Below are positions 1 to 9,000 of a stretch of DNA of 64,000 bases, one piece after another. The translations under genes and the position numbers were made by a program. Below the pieces are notes generated by a model. That model was not told the DNA's origin. It saw nothing but the letters and a program-made list of their open reading frames with translations, and did not search any database. This stretch comes from Arthrobacter sp. NicSoilB8 (GTDB taxonomy: Bacteria; Actinomycetota; Actinomycetes; Actinomycetales; Micrococcaceae): NCBI RefSeq assembly GCF_019977355.1, contig NZ_AP024655.1, forward strand, positions 2,356,001 through 2,420,000, written 5' to 3'. Numbering within the stretch: position 1 is the first letter of the stretch; every line of letters starts with the position of its first letter.

Positions 1-267
1 GAGGGGACGCCTGCGCCGTGTGTGACGTGTCCGCCGCCGGACCCGAACGGGACGCCGTCGCCGTCGCCGTGTGTGACGTGTCCACCGGCGGAGCCTGGCG
101 GGAGCCCGGCGCCGTGTATAACGGCCGCCGGGCTCCAGCCGGAGGCATGCGTTTCCCCTACAACGACGCCGACGCTGGGAGCGAGGCCGGAAGAGACTCC
201 AACGGTGACCCAGTCCCCGACTGGAACGCCGTGTCCGTCCTTGTCCGATCCCTCCAAGCCGGGCTGA
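1..267 (+). CDS. C-terminal end of a Pro/Thr/Cys-rich protein (partial)
   Basis: The reading frame is open from base 1 and stops at 265-267, so only the last 88 residues are visible. They are dominated by Pro, Thr, Ser and Gly, and the block CVTCPP occurs twice (near residues 7 and 25) with a further Cys later. No known domain is recognised. Such a tail could be a disordered or wall-associated region of a larger protein starting upstream. It converges with the PAAR gene, so it may belong to the same injection-system locus. Whether it is truly coding is uncertain, because skewed GC-rich DNA leaves spurious frames open. Confidence 0.45.
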   Translation, partial: EGTPAPCVTCPPPDPNGTPSPSPCVTCPPAEPGGSPAPCITAAGLQPEACVSPTTTPTLGARPEETPTVTQSPTGTPCPSLSDPSKPG

Positions 268-348
268 GTGGCTTGCAGGACACCCGAGGGAGGGACGTCG
301 CGCCAGGGCGTTGCGGCGACTACATACCGGCCGAATCTTCCACCGCGG

Positions 349-666
349 TCATCCTCCGATAATGACGGTGGGGCACCCCGGACCCGGAGCGATGGGTGTC
401 CCGTGCAGGCTCAGGTCCCCCACCCGGGCAGCGGGAAAGCCACCGATCATCACGGTCAGGCTGCCGCTGGCGATGCCGTTCGGTGCAGGGGAAACGCAGA
501 CGATGCCCCCGGGCATTGAGTTCGCGACGGCGGCCGGCATCCCCCCGATGAGAACGGTCACAACGGCCGCGGCAGGGGTGACGGGTCCGCCGACATGCGG
601 CTTAGGACCGTCGGACAAGGGGCAGAGTGCCGTGTCTCCTGCGCGGAGAGCTGGCCCGGTGGGCAT
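349..666 (-). CDS. PAAR-domain spike tip protein of the injection system
   Basis: This 105-residue protein shows the PAAR signature: paired GG turns (VLIGGMPAA, VMIGGFPAARVGD), a GDLSLHG motif and a closing TVIIGG. PAAR proteins cap the VgrG/Pvc8 spike and bind a metal at the tip with His and Cys; the equivalent here is Pvc10. The ATG at 664-666 was chosen because it lies 8 bases after the stop of the upstream minus-strand gene and gives the standard PAAR length. The ribosome site is weak, suggesting translational coupling. It is encoded divergently from the rest of the particle genes, with the membrane-anchored Ig-like protein. Confidence 0.85.
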   Translation of the reverse strand: MPTGPALRAGDTALCPLSDGPKPHVGGPVTPAAAVVTVLIGGMPAAVANSMPGGIVCVSPAPNGIASGSLTVMIGGFPAARVGDLSLHGTPIAPGPGCPTVIIGG

Positions 667-674
667 GGGGGCGC

Positions 675-1490
675 CTATAGCCAAGCCGGTGCAGCGGATG
701 TGCGACTGGCTGACGCTCGGGGGGCGTCCACCCCGGAGGAACGAGTTTCCCCCGGAGGATGGAGGAGCACAAACCACAGGGCCACCAGGACCAAAGCGAA
801 AAGCACAAGGACGAGCACGGCCTTGACGATCCATCGCGGCAGGACAGGTTCCTGCAAGTGGATTCCATCCAGCACGACCGGGGGGCCGTCCGCGGGCTTG
901 GCAGCCACCGTGAAAGGGTGCACGGCAGGCATCCCGCGCCAGACCGTTCTGCGCGCGCGCACCCGAACACGGGCGAATTCGACAGTTCCGGCGGCAACGG
1001 TCAGAGCCGGCTCCCGGATGGAAAACTGCATCAGATCGCCTGGGTCGGAACCGGTGAGCGTGACAGTGATGGGCACATTTCCGTAGTTGTCTACGGCGAC
1101 CCGGTGCCGGGCGCCGAAACACCCGCGGGACTGCCGGGGCAGCAGTTCAGCCCTTGTCTCGTGGAAGGGAAGGAGCTGGAAAACGCCCTCCGGCGAAACG
1201 GCATCCTCAGGATGCTCGGTCGGCAACACCTGAACCGCGTAGGGGAACTCGCCGGCCGGGACTTCGGAGGACCGCGGCGGCCGGAACTCCACGGAAGCCG
1301 TGGCATCCTGGCCCGGGTAGAGGGACACGATTCCGGGTACCACTTCCGTCCAGGCGCCGCTCGGCCCCACGACTTGGAGCCTGTACTCCTCGACTATCTC
1401 GCCGTCGTTGCGGATGTGCAGCGGAACAGCCGCCTTGGCGCCGGCCTCAAGGCTGACCAACGGCGAATCCAATGTTGCAGTGGTGCTCAT
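675..1490 (-). CDS. eCIS-associated Ig-like protein with C-terminal membrane anchor
   Basis: The protein has 271 residues. Two beta-rich, NEW3/COG1470-like segments (about residues 8-100 and 125-210, with patterns such as VPLHIRNDGEIVEEYRL and HRVAVDNYGNVPITV) precede one strongly hydrophobic helix at 221-243 and a short polar tail. Proteins of this type are labelled 'hydrolytic protein' in Streptomyces eCIS clusters, but no catalytic residues are evident here. The ATG at 1488-1490 has an AGGAGG site 5 bases upstream. It forms an operon with the PAAR gene and is divergent from the LuxR regulator. A membrane or envelope tether for the particle is inferred, not shown. Confidence 0.7.
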   Translation of the reverse strand: MSTTATLDSPLVSLEAGAKAAVPLHIRNDGEIVEEYRLQVVGPSGAWTEVVPGIVSLYPGQDATASVEFRPPRSSEVPAGEFPYAVQVLPTEHPEDAVSPEGVFQLLPFHETRAELLPRQSRGCFGARHRVAVDNYGNVPITVTLTGSDPGDLMQFSIREPALTVAAGTVEFARVRVRARRTVWRGMPAVHPFTVAAKPADGPPVVLDGIHLQEPVLPRWIVKAVLVLVLFALVLVALWFVLLHPPGETRSSGVDAPRASASRTSAAPAWL

Positions 1491-1739
1491 GGCTCCTCCT
1501 TGCGGACCTGCTCCGCGTCCAACGACGAAAGGACCACATCCGTACTCCGAGGCTACGGGGACGCCCGTGGGCGCAGCACCACTGTCGGCCGGACTTGCGG
1601 GCAAGGCCGCTGCCCGTTGAGCCTGTGTTGACTGCACGAAGAGCACCGCCCGCTATGGTCGATGCAGCGGGATGGAACAGGCAAGTACGGCAGACCCGTG
1701 CCACACCCAGTCAGCCCCGCATTCTCGATGGGAGGATTC
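1491..1739. promoter_or_regulatory. Divergent intergenic region, Ig-like/PAAR operon versus eCIS main operon
   Basis: About 250 bases separate two divergent start codons, so this stretch must hold promoters for both operons. A GGAGG ribosome site at 1731-1735 serves the LuxR-type gene and AGGAGG at 1495-1500 serves the minus-strand gene. I could not identify convincing -35/-10 boxes by eye. Confidence 0.45.
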
Positions 1740-2363
1740 ATGGAACCAATAACTGTCCGGGTCCACGCGCGTGACCCGATCTCCGAGGCGGGCGTGGCCA
1801 GCGAGCTGCGGGCGCGCCCCGAGGTGCGGGTGGTCAGGGCAAACGACGCCGAGCAGGCGCGGGTCGTCGTCGTCGTAACGGACTCGGTAGACGATGACGC
1901 GCTGACGCTGCTCCGCGTTGTGCAGCGGCGCGGTTTGTCCCGCGCCGTGCTTGTGGCGGGCCACCTCGACGACGGCGACCTCGTCAAGGCAGTTGAAACG
2001 GGGGTGGTTGGCCTGGTCCGTCGCAGCGAAGCGACACCGGATCGCCTGGTGGCGGTGATCACGGCCGCCGCCGCCGGTGAAGGCAGCGTGCCTCCGGATC
2101 TGCTCGGCCGTCTCCTGGATCAGGTCGGCAAACTGCAGCGGCACGTTCTGGGGCCGCGCGGAATCATGTTTACCGGCCTGGCACCCAGGGAAGTGGAGGT
2201 CTTGCGGCTGCTGGCTGATGGGCTGGACACGTCCGAAATCGCGAACCAGCTGTCCTACTCGGAGCGGACGGTGAAGAACGTCGTTCATGACGTGACGACG
2301 CGTCTCCAGCTGCGCAACCGGTCCCACGCCGTCGCATACGCGCTGCGGGAGGGACTGATCTAA
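1740..2363 (+). CDS. LuxR-family transcriptional regulator of the eCIS cluster
   Basis: The 207-residue protein has a receiver-like N-terminal half with few acidic phosphorylation landmarks and a C-terminal GerE/LuxR helix-turn-helix at about 147-207 (LAPREVEVLRLLADGL, SEIANQLSYSERTVKNVVHDV). The ATG at 1740 follows a GGAGG site. As the first plus-strand gene of the cluster, 3 bases before the DUF4255 gene, it probably controls particle production; homologous LuxR genes occur next to Streptomyces eCIS loci. The receiver lacks an obvious conserved Asp-Asp pair, so it may work without a cognate kinase. The N-terminal assignment is less certain than the HTH. Confidence 0.8.
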   Translation: MEPITVRVHARDPISEAGVASELRARPEVRVVRANDAEQARVVVVVTDSVDDDALTLLRVVQRRGLSRAVLVAGHLDDGDLVKAVETGVVGLVRRSEATPDRLVAVITAAAAGEGSVPPDLLGRLLDQVGKLQRHVLGPRGIMFTGLAPREVEVLRLLADGLDTSEIANQLSYSERTVKNVVHDVTTRLQLRNRSHAVAYALREGLI

Positions 2364-2366
2364 GCC

Positions 2367-3020
2367 GTGATCGCGCAGATTGACGACGCCTTGCGCACCT
2401 TGGTACGGAACGAGGCCCTGGGCGGCTCTGAGGTGGACGTGGTGTTCGACGCGCCCACCAAGGATTGGGCCGCCCGGCGCAACGCCCCGACGGTCAACCT
2501 GTACCTCTATGACATCCGTGAGGACGTCCGGCGCAGGGAACGCGGTCTGTCCGAGCAACGAGGAGATGACGGCTACGTCCGAACGCGCCGGCCCGCTCCC
2601 CGCCATTTCAAGTTGTCCTACCTGGTCACGGCGTGGACTCAGCGCCCGGAAGACGAGCACCGCCTGCTTGACCAGCTGCTGCGCTGTTTCCTCAAGTATG
2701 ACGCGCTCCCGGACGACCTCGTGGTCGGTCCGCTCGCGGAGACCGGGTTGGTGGTGCCCGTGACGGTAGGGCTTCCCCCGCCGGAGGACCGTGCGTTCGC
2801 CGATGTGTGGTCCGCCCTGGGGGGAGAGCTCAAGCCGTCCCTCGACATCGTGGTCATCGCCCCGGTCGATACCGGCATTGTCTACCAGGCCGGTCCGCCG
2901 GCGTCCCAGGGGACTCAGGTGGATATGGCCGACCTCACGGGTGGCGCCGCCGACGTGGGCCGCCGCCAGCACACCGCCCCGCCTGCAGCGGTCCGCGGGC
3001 CCCGCCGGACGGCAGGGTGA
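2367..3020 (+). CDS. DUF4255 protein, Pvc16-like tail terminator/cap
   Basis: The 217-residue protein matches the DUF4255 family: an N-terminal helix (IAQIDDALRTLVRN), the NLYLYDIREDVRRRE segment, then KLSYLVTAWT and DEHRLLDQLLRCF. In Photorhabdus PVC particles this family (Pvc16) forms the cap that ends the sheath-tube trunk. The GTG start at 2367 lies 3 bases after the regulator stop. The last 40 residues are Pro/Arg-rich and likely disordered. Position directly before the AAA+ ATPase repeats the pvc15-pvc16 pairing seen in other eCIS loci. Confidence 0.88.
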   Translation: MIAQIDDALRTLVRNEALGGSEVDVVFDAPTKDWAARRNAPTVNLYLYDIREDVRRRERGLSEQRGDDGYVRTRRPAPRHFKLSYLVTAWTQRPEDEHRLLDQLLRCFLKYDALPDDLVVGPLAETGLVVPVTVGLPPPEDRAFADVWSALGGELKPSLDIVVIAPVDTGIVYQAGPPASQGTQVDMADLTGGAADVGRRQHTAPPAAVRGPRRTAG

Positions 3021-3039
3021 TCGGTCGGTGGGAGCAAAG

Positions 3040-5127
3040 ATGACTGCGAACCCCAGCCTCGCCCACGTGCTCGGCCGCGTCGGAGTGGTGGAGGAACGCA
3101 TCCGCCTGCTCGTGGCGGCCCGCCGTGCCGAAGACCCCCAGCCGGACGACCCCTTCCGCGGGCTCTATCTCAGCGATGAGGCCGTGGACCGACTGCTAGG
3201 GGACGTGCACCCGTCCCTCGAGCCAGACAGTCGCGAAGAGGGACCCGGCGGTCTCGCACCCCGGCAGCTGCTGTGCGAACAACTGGCGGACGACGCCGAA
3301 CAAGCAGGGCACCAGCTGCGGCTCCGGGAGCTCGGCGCCAACTTCGGGCTCTTGCCCCTGGACATCGATTTGCTGCTTGTCGCGCTCGCCGCCGACCTGG
3401 ACCCGCGCTTCGAGCAGCTCTTCGGCTATCTGAACGACGACGTCACCCGGCGCCGTCCCTCCGTGGCCGTCGCCCTGGCGCTCTGCGGCACACCCCTGTC
3501 CGCAGCAGACGGCAGGGCCCGGCTGCTGTCCGGCCCGCTCATCACGGGCGGGCTGCTCGTCGTCGAGGACGCCGAGCGCCCGCTGCCCGGGCGGGCACTG
3601 CGGGTGCCGGACCGCGTCGTCGGGCATCTGCTGGGCGATGACACCGCAGAACCTGCTCTCCAAGCCGTGCTGACCGAACGCCCGGCCGTGAGCTGGGGTG
3701 ACGCTGCACCGCTTTCCCGGGCACTAGGAGCCGGTGTCCTTCTCGTCTATCTTCGGGAGCCTGCCACCGGTTCCGGCCGTGTGCTGGCAGCCGAGGCGCT
3801 GCGGGCCAGGGGATGCGACGGCGTGTATGTGGACTTGGTGCGGCTGGCGGCCGAACGGGATCCGCTCCAACTGGCGGAACTCGCCGTAAGGGAAGCCAGG
3901 CTCCGGGGCGCCGGACTGGTGGCAGGGCCCCTTGCTGCCGTGGCGGACCGCCCCGCCGTGCTGGAGGCCCTGCATGCCGAACCGCAGCCCGTGCTGCTCA
4001 TCGGGGACGCTGCGTGGGACCCGGCGTGGACCAGCCGTCCGCCGCTGCTGGTGGAGGTTCCCGTCAGCACGTCGGCCGAGAGATCGGACCTGTGGCAGAC
4101 CGCGCTTGGCCCTCTCAATGGGGTGGACGTGGAAGCAGCAACCTCGGCGTTCCGCTTGCGCCCGGAGCAGGTTGCACGGGCCGCCGGATCCGCTCAGGTA
4201 CAGGCCGCCCTGACTGCCGACGGCCGGATCACCGCGTCGCATCTCAGCGCCGGGGCACGCGCCGAAAACGGATCAGCCCTTGACCGGCTGGCCCGCCGGG
4301 TGGAGCCGGTGGTGGGCTGGGATGACCTGGTCCTTCCCGATACCGTGCTGCTGGCCCTGAAGGAGGTGGCGTTGCGGGCCAAGCACCGGGAAAAGGTCCT
4401 CGGTGACTGGGCCATGCGGCCGGGAGCCGGCCGCGGGCACGGAGTGGCGGCCCTGTTTGCCGGAGATTCCGGGACCGGGAAGACGATGTCCGCCGAAGTG
4501 GTCGCCCGGGCGCTGGGACTGGACCTGTATGTCGTGGACCTGGCCACCGTTGTCGACAAATACGTGGGGGAGACGGAGAAGAACCTCGAACGGATCTTCA
4601 CGGCGGCGGCGGGGGTCAACGGGGTGCTGCTCTTCGACGAGGCCGACGCCGTCTTTGGGCGCCGATCCGAGGTCAAGGACGCCCATGACCGCTACGCCAA
4701 CATCGAAAGCGCCTACCTGCTGCAGCGGATGGAGACGTTCGACGGGCTCGCCGTCCTGGCAACTAACCTGAGGGCGAACATCGACGAGGCGTTCACCCGC
4801 CGGCTGGACGTCGTCGTGGACTTTCCGCTGCCTGATGCCGCGCACCGCAGCGTGCTCTGGGACCGGTGCCTTGGACGGACGATCGACCGGGCAGCGGACA
4901 TCGACCTCGCCTTCCTGGGGCAGGCCTTCGAACTGGCCGGCGGGGCCATCAGGTCCGCCGCCGTGACCGGCGCGTACCTGGCAGCAGATGACGGCGGAGT
5001 GCTGACCATGGCACATCTGGTCACCGCAGTGCAGCGCGAGTACCGCAAGCTGGGAAGGCTGACCCTGGAGAGCGAGTTCGGCCCGTATTGGGGGATGCTC
5101 TCCACTGCGAGGAAATCCGGCGCCTAA
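3040..5127 (+). CDS. AAA+ ATPase of the injection system (Pvc15-like)
   Basis: This 695-residue protein has a long non-catalytic N-terminal region (1-430) and a C-terminal AAA+ module. Walker A GDSGTGKT is near residue 476, Walker B LLFDEAD near 530, sensor-like LATN near 570 and an arginine pair in FTRRLD. Pvc15/Afp15 ATPases are needed for particle assembly or cargo loading in the cytoplasm. The ATG at 3040 follows GGGAG; an in-frame GTG at 3028 is a possible alternative start. It sits between the DUF4255 cap gene and the DUF4157 gene, as in other actinobacterial eCIS clusters. Confidence 0.9.
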   Translation: MTANPSLAHVLGRVGVVEERIRLLVAARRAEDPQPDDPFRGLYLSDEAVDRLLGDVHPSLEPDSREEGPGGLAPRQLLCEQLADDAEQAGHQLRLRELGANFGLLPLDIDLLLVALAADLDPRFEQLFGYLNDDVTRRRPSVAVALALCGTPLSAADGRARLLSGPLITGGLLVVEDAERPLPGRALRVPDRVVGHLLGDDTAEPALQAVLTERPAVSWGDAAPLSRALGAGVLLVYLREPATGSGRVLAAEALRARGCDGVYVDLVRLAAERDPLQLAELAVREARLRGAGLVAGPLAAVADRPAVLEALHAEPQPVLLIGDAAWDPAWTSRPPLLVEVPVSTSAERSDLWQTALGPLNGVDVEAATSAFRLRPEQVARAAGSAQVQAALTADGRITASHLSAGARAENGSALDRLARRVEPVVGWDDLVLPDTVLLALKEVALRAKHREKVLGDWAMRPGAGRGHGVAALFAGDSGTGKTMSAEVVARALGLDLYVVDLATVVDKYVGETEKNLERIFTAAAGVNGVLLFDEADAVFGRRSEVKDAHDRYANIESAYLLQRMETFDGLAVLATNLRANIDEAFTRRLDVVVDFPLPDAAHRSVLWDRCLGRTIDRAADIDLAFLGQAFELAGGAIRSAAVTGAYLAADDGGVLTMAHLVTAVQREYRKLGRLTLESEFGPYWGMLSTARKSGA

Positions 5128-5243
5128 GAGCGCCCGCTGCCCTTTTGGGCAAGAGCGGCTGCCCTTTCCGGCGCCGTGGCGGCGCTTGCGGGCCGGAATC
5201 GCCGGGAGCATCGTCGGTGTAGGTCTGATGAAAGGGGTGCGCC

Positions 5244-6032
5244 ATGCACAGCCACGACCATGACCAGTCCGACGTCGACGGTGTGGGCACCAAACCGGCG
5301 CGGGTGGAAGCCGCGGATCCTGCAGTCCTGTACCGGGCGGCGGCCGCCGGCCGGACCGACGTCGTCGGATCCCGGGGCATGCTGGCCCTTCAGCGCACGG
5401 TCGGCAACAGCGGTGTGCGCGGCCTCGCGGAGGAGGACCGGTCGCCCGTGCTCGACGTCGTCGCGTCTGGAGCCGGGCAGCCGCTTGAGGAGCCGGTGCG
5501 CGCCGACATGGAGGGCCGCCTGGGCCACAGCTTCTCCGACGTCCGTGTCCATACGGGCGAGGCGGCGCACAATTCCGCGGCGTCGGTGAACGCCCACGCC
5601 TACACGGTGGGTTCCAATATCGTGTTCCAGCGGGACAAGTACGATCCCGGCTCCGACGCCGGCCGTACGATGATCGCCCACGAACTCACACATGTGGTCC
5701 AGCAGCGGAGCGGCCCGGTGGACGGGACCGCCACAGGTACAGGTGTGCGTGTGAGCGATCCGTCCGACAGGTTTGAACGTGAGGCGGCCGCTACAGCCGA
5801 GCGGGCCATGTCGGCACCCGTCCCGGCGGCACAGCGCTTCGCGGCGGGCGCCGCCGTCGTCCAGCGCGATGCTGACCAGGACACAGCCCAAGAAAGCTTT
5901 GCCGAAGGCGCCGCGCTACAGCGAGAGGAATCATTGCAGCGAGAAGAGGAAGAGGAGGAGACCGCCCAAGGATCCTTCGTTGACGCGCGGGCCGTGCAGC
6001 GCGACGAGGCGGAAGAGGAAGAGCCGGGCTGA
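5244..6032 (+). CDS. DUF4157 eCIS core protein with HELTH zinc-protease motif
   Basis: The 262-residue protein contains the DUF4157 domain with the zinc-binding motif HELTH (H146, E147, H150). It is preceded by the LQRTVGNSGV block near residue 50 that recurs in eCIS cargo, and by a His-rich N-terminus (HSHDHD). The C-terminal third is acidic and carries a duplicated unit around 210-255 (TAQESF...ALQRE and TAQGSF...AVQRD). DUF4157 domains are hallmark accessory domains of eCIS loci and are proposed to be metallopeptidases or loading adaptors. The gene lies just upstream of the large effector and shares the LQRxxGNxxV block with it, so acting on or carrying that effector is inferred. Confidence 0.87.
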   Translation: MHSHDHDQSDVDGVGTKPARVEAADPAVLYRAAAAGRTDVVGSRGMLALQRTVGNSGVRGLAEEDRSPVLDVVASGAGQPLEEPVRADMEGRLGHSFSDVRVHTGEAAHNSAASVNAHAYTVGSNIVFQRDKYDPGSDAGRTMIAHELTHVVQQRSGPVDGTATGTGVRVSDPSDRFEREAAATAERAMSAPVPAAQRFAAGAAVVQRDADQDTAQESFAEGAALQREESLQREEEEEETAQGSFVDARAVQRDEAEEEEPG

Positions 6033-6050
6033 TCCCGGCGGGAGCGGTCC

Positions 6051-9000
6051 ATGGCGACTTCCTTCAAGAGCGGATCCGGCAAGGTTCCGGCGCAACGCGT
6101 TGGGCCGACCGTCGCACGCCAGGCGACAGGGACCGCGAGAACCGAGGCGACCCAGGCGCTCGCCGGGGGCCGCGCGAGGACCGGCCGGCCGGCAGGCACC
6201 GCCGTCGGGCCGAACGCCTTTCTGGCGCTTCAGCGCCTGGCCGGCAACGCCGCTGTGGGCGCTCTCGTGGCGGCGAAGCTGAAGTCGCCCGCGGAGCAGG
6301 CCGCGACCGAGATCGACGCAGCCCTGAAGGAGATCCGAAGGGACGAGCCCGCGATCGCCACGGTAGAGAAGGGGCTCAAGGCCGCCAAGGCGGTTGGCGT
6401 GCCCGTCGAACTTGAGGGGCCCAAGCCTCCGGCCGCGGCGCTCGCGGTGACGAAGACGGGATTCGGCCCCGGCTCTGTGCCTGCCAAGAAGCCGGTGCCG
6501 CCACCCAAGCCGGTCCCTGCCGTGAGCCCGCTCGGGAAAGCTGCAGCCGCCAAGGTGGGTGGACAGGGCAAAGACGTGGCAGGAGGAAAGGCCCTTGGCC
6601 CGGCTCCCGCAGGGGGCGCAGCAGCCCCGGCCATCATGGCACCGGCTGCCCTGCCTGCCGACAAGCTTTTTCAGCCTCCCGTGGCGCCGTCCCCTGTCCG
6701 CCCTGACGAAGATCCGGCCTTTACTCGGGTTACGGGCAGCATCAAAGGGTTCGCGCGGGCCAAGAAGGCCCACCCGCCTGCTGCATCCAAGGCCAGGGAG
6801 GCCCAAGGGGCCGCGCTGCCGCCTACCGACGACGTCGCCGGGCAGGCCAAAGCAGCCAAGGTCGACACCATGGATGCCCAGCAGCCCGGCACCTTCGACA
6901 AGCAGGGTTTCATCGCAGCGGTCAAGGCCGCGATTGAGGCGAAGTCGCCGAAGACCCTGGAGGAAGCCGACGAATACAAAAAGTCCGGCAAAGCCGGTGA
7001 GGCGAAGGGGGAGGTCAAGGGCCTGGTCGGGCAGGGGAAAGCGGGACAGGCCAAGGACATCGAAGCGGCGACCGGGGCTCCGCCGGACCAGTCCAAGGCT
7101 GTTCCGAAGCCGGTCACCCCGATGGCCCAGGAGCAGCCGGGGCAGGCCGCGCCCGTCCCGGCCGCCGGCGCGGTGCCCAAACCGGCACCGGCCGAGCAGC
7201 TCAACCTCGCCGCCGGCCCGCACCAAGCCAACCAGGAGATGGCCGACGCCGGGGTCAGCGAGCCGCAGCTGGCGCAGTCCAACGAGCCTGAGTTCCAGCA
7301 GGGCCTCGCCGACAAGAACGCCGCAGCCGAGCATGCCCGGACCGCGCCCGCTGAGTTCCGCCAGCAGGAGCAGCAGGTCCTTCAGCAGGGCAAAGCGGAG
7401 GCCGGCGCGCAGACCGCGGCGGGCGTTAACGGCATGCAAACTGCCAAGGCCACGGCGCTGGCGCACTTGGTGGCAGACAAGGGCAAGACCAAGTCCAAGG
7501 ACGAGTCGAAGCGCGCGGAGGTCACGGCCAAGGTCCAGAGCATCTTTGCGGCCACCGAAGCCGAGGTGAAGAAGACCCTCGACGGGATCGATCCCAAGGT
7601 GGATAAGGCGTTCGAGACAGGCGAGGCCGCTGCCCGGTCGATGTTCGAGGCCTACGTTGGGGCGAAGATGTCCGCGTACAAGAAGGACCGGTACGGCGGC
7701 TGGCTCGGCGGGTACCGCTGGCTGCGGGACAAGATCGCGGGCATGCCGGCGAAGGTCAACGAATTTTACGAGGCTGGCCGCGAGTTGTATCTCAGGCAGA
7801 TGAACGTCGTGATCTCCAACGTGGCGGACATTGTTGGCAACGACCTGACTGCTGCCAAGCAGCGGATCGCGAGGGGCAAGACCGAGATCGCGTCTTACGT
7901 CAAGAGCCTCCCTTCCGACCTGCAGAAGGTCGGGTCCGAGGCGACGAAGGAAATCGGCGACAAGTTCGACGCGCTCGAGAGCGACGTCAACGCCAAGCAG
8001 GAGTCGGTGGTTGATGCACTGGCGACCAAGTACGTCGAGGCGCGCAAGGGGCTCGACGAGCGGATTGAAGCCCTGCAGGCCGAAAACAAGGGCCTGGTGG
8101 ACAAGGCGATCGGCGCGATCAAGGCGATCATCAACACCATCCGCGAGCTCGCCGCAATGCTCAGGAACGTGCTCTCCCGGGCTGCGGGCGTCGTCGGGGA
8201 CATCATCAAGAACCCTGTCGCGTTCCTGGGGAACCTGATCGAGGGGGTAAAGGGCGGCATCCTCAAGTTCAAGGACAACATTCTTGGCCACCTCAAGAAG
8301 GGTCTGATGGGCTGGCTGTTCGGCGCGCTGGCGGAGGGCGGCGTCGAGCTTCCGGACACCTTCGACATCAAGGGCATCATCAAGCTGCTCGCCTCGATCT
8401 TCGGGCTTACCTGGGCCAACATCCGCAACAGGATCGTCAAGCAGATCGGCGAGAAGGCGATGGCCGCCGTGGAGAAGGGCGTGGAGATCTTCCAGGTCAT
8501 CGCCAGCCAGGGCCTCGCAGGCCTGTGGCAGATGCTCCTGGAGAAACTCGGCAACATCAAGGACATGATCCTTGAGCAGGTCAAGGACTTCGTCATCACC
8601 AAGATCATCACCGCCGGCATCACCTGGCTGATCGGCCTGCTCAACCCCGCCGCGGCGTTCATCAAGGCCTGCAAGCTGATCTACGACGTCGTGATGTTCT
8701 TCGTGACCAACGCCGAACGGATCATGAAGTTCGTCAACACGATCATCGACTCGGTCGCCGACATCGTGCGCGGCAACGTCAGCAGCGTGGTGAACAAGAT
8801 CGAAGACGTCCTGGGCCAGATGGTCCCGATCCTCATCGGCTTCCTGGCGAGCGTGATCGGCATCGGCGGCATCGGCCAAAAGGTCCGCCAGATCATCGAG
8901 ACGTTGCAGAAGCCGGTCAACAAGGCCCTCGACTTCGTGATCAAGACCGGCCTCAAGCTGGCAGGCCCGATCATCCGCGGGATCAAGGGATTCGCCGGGA

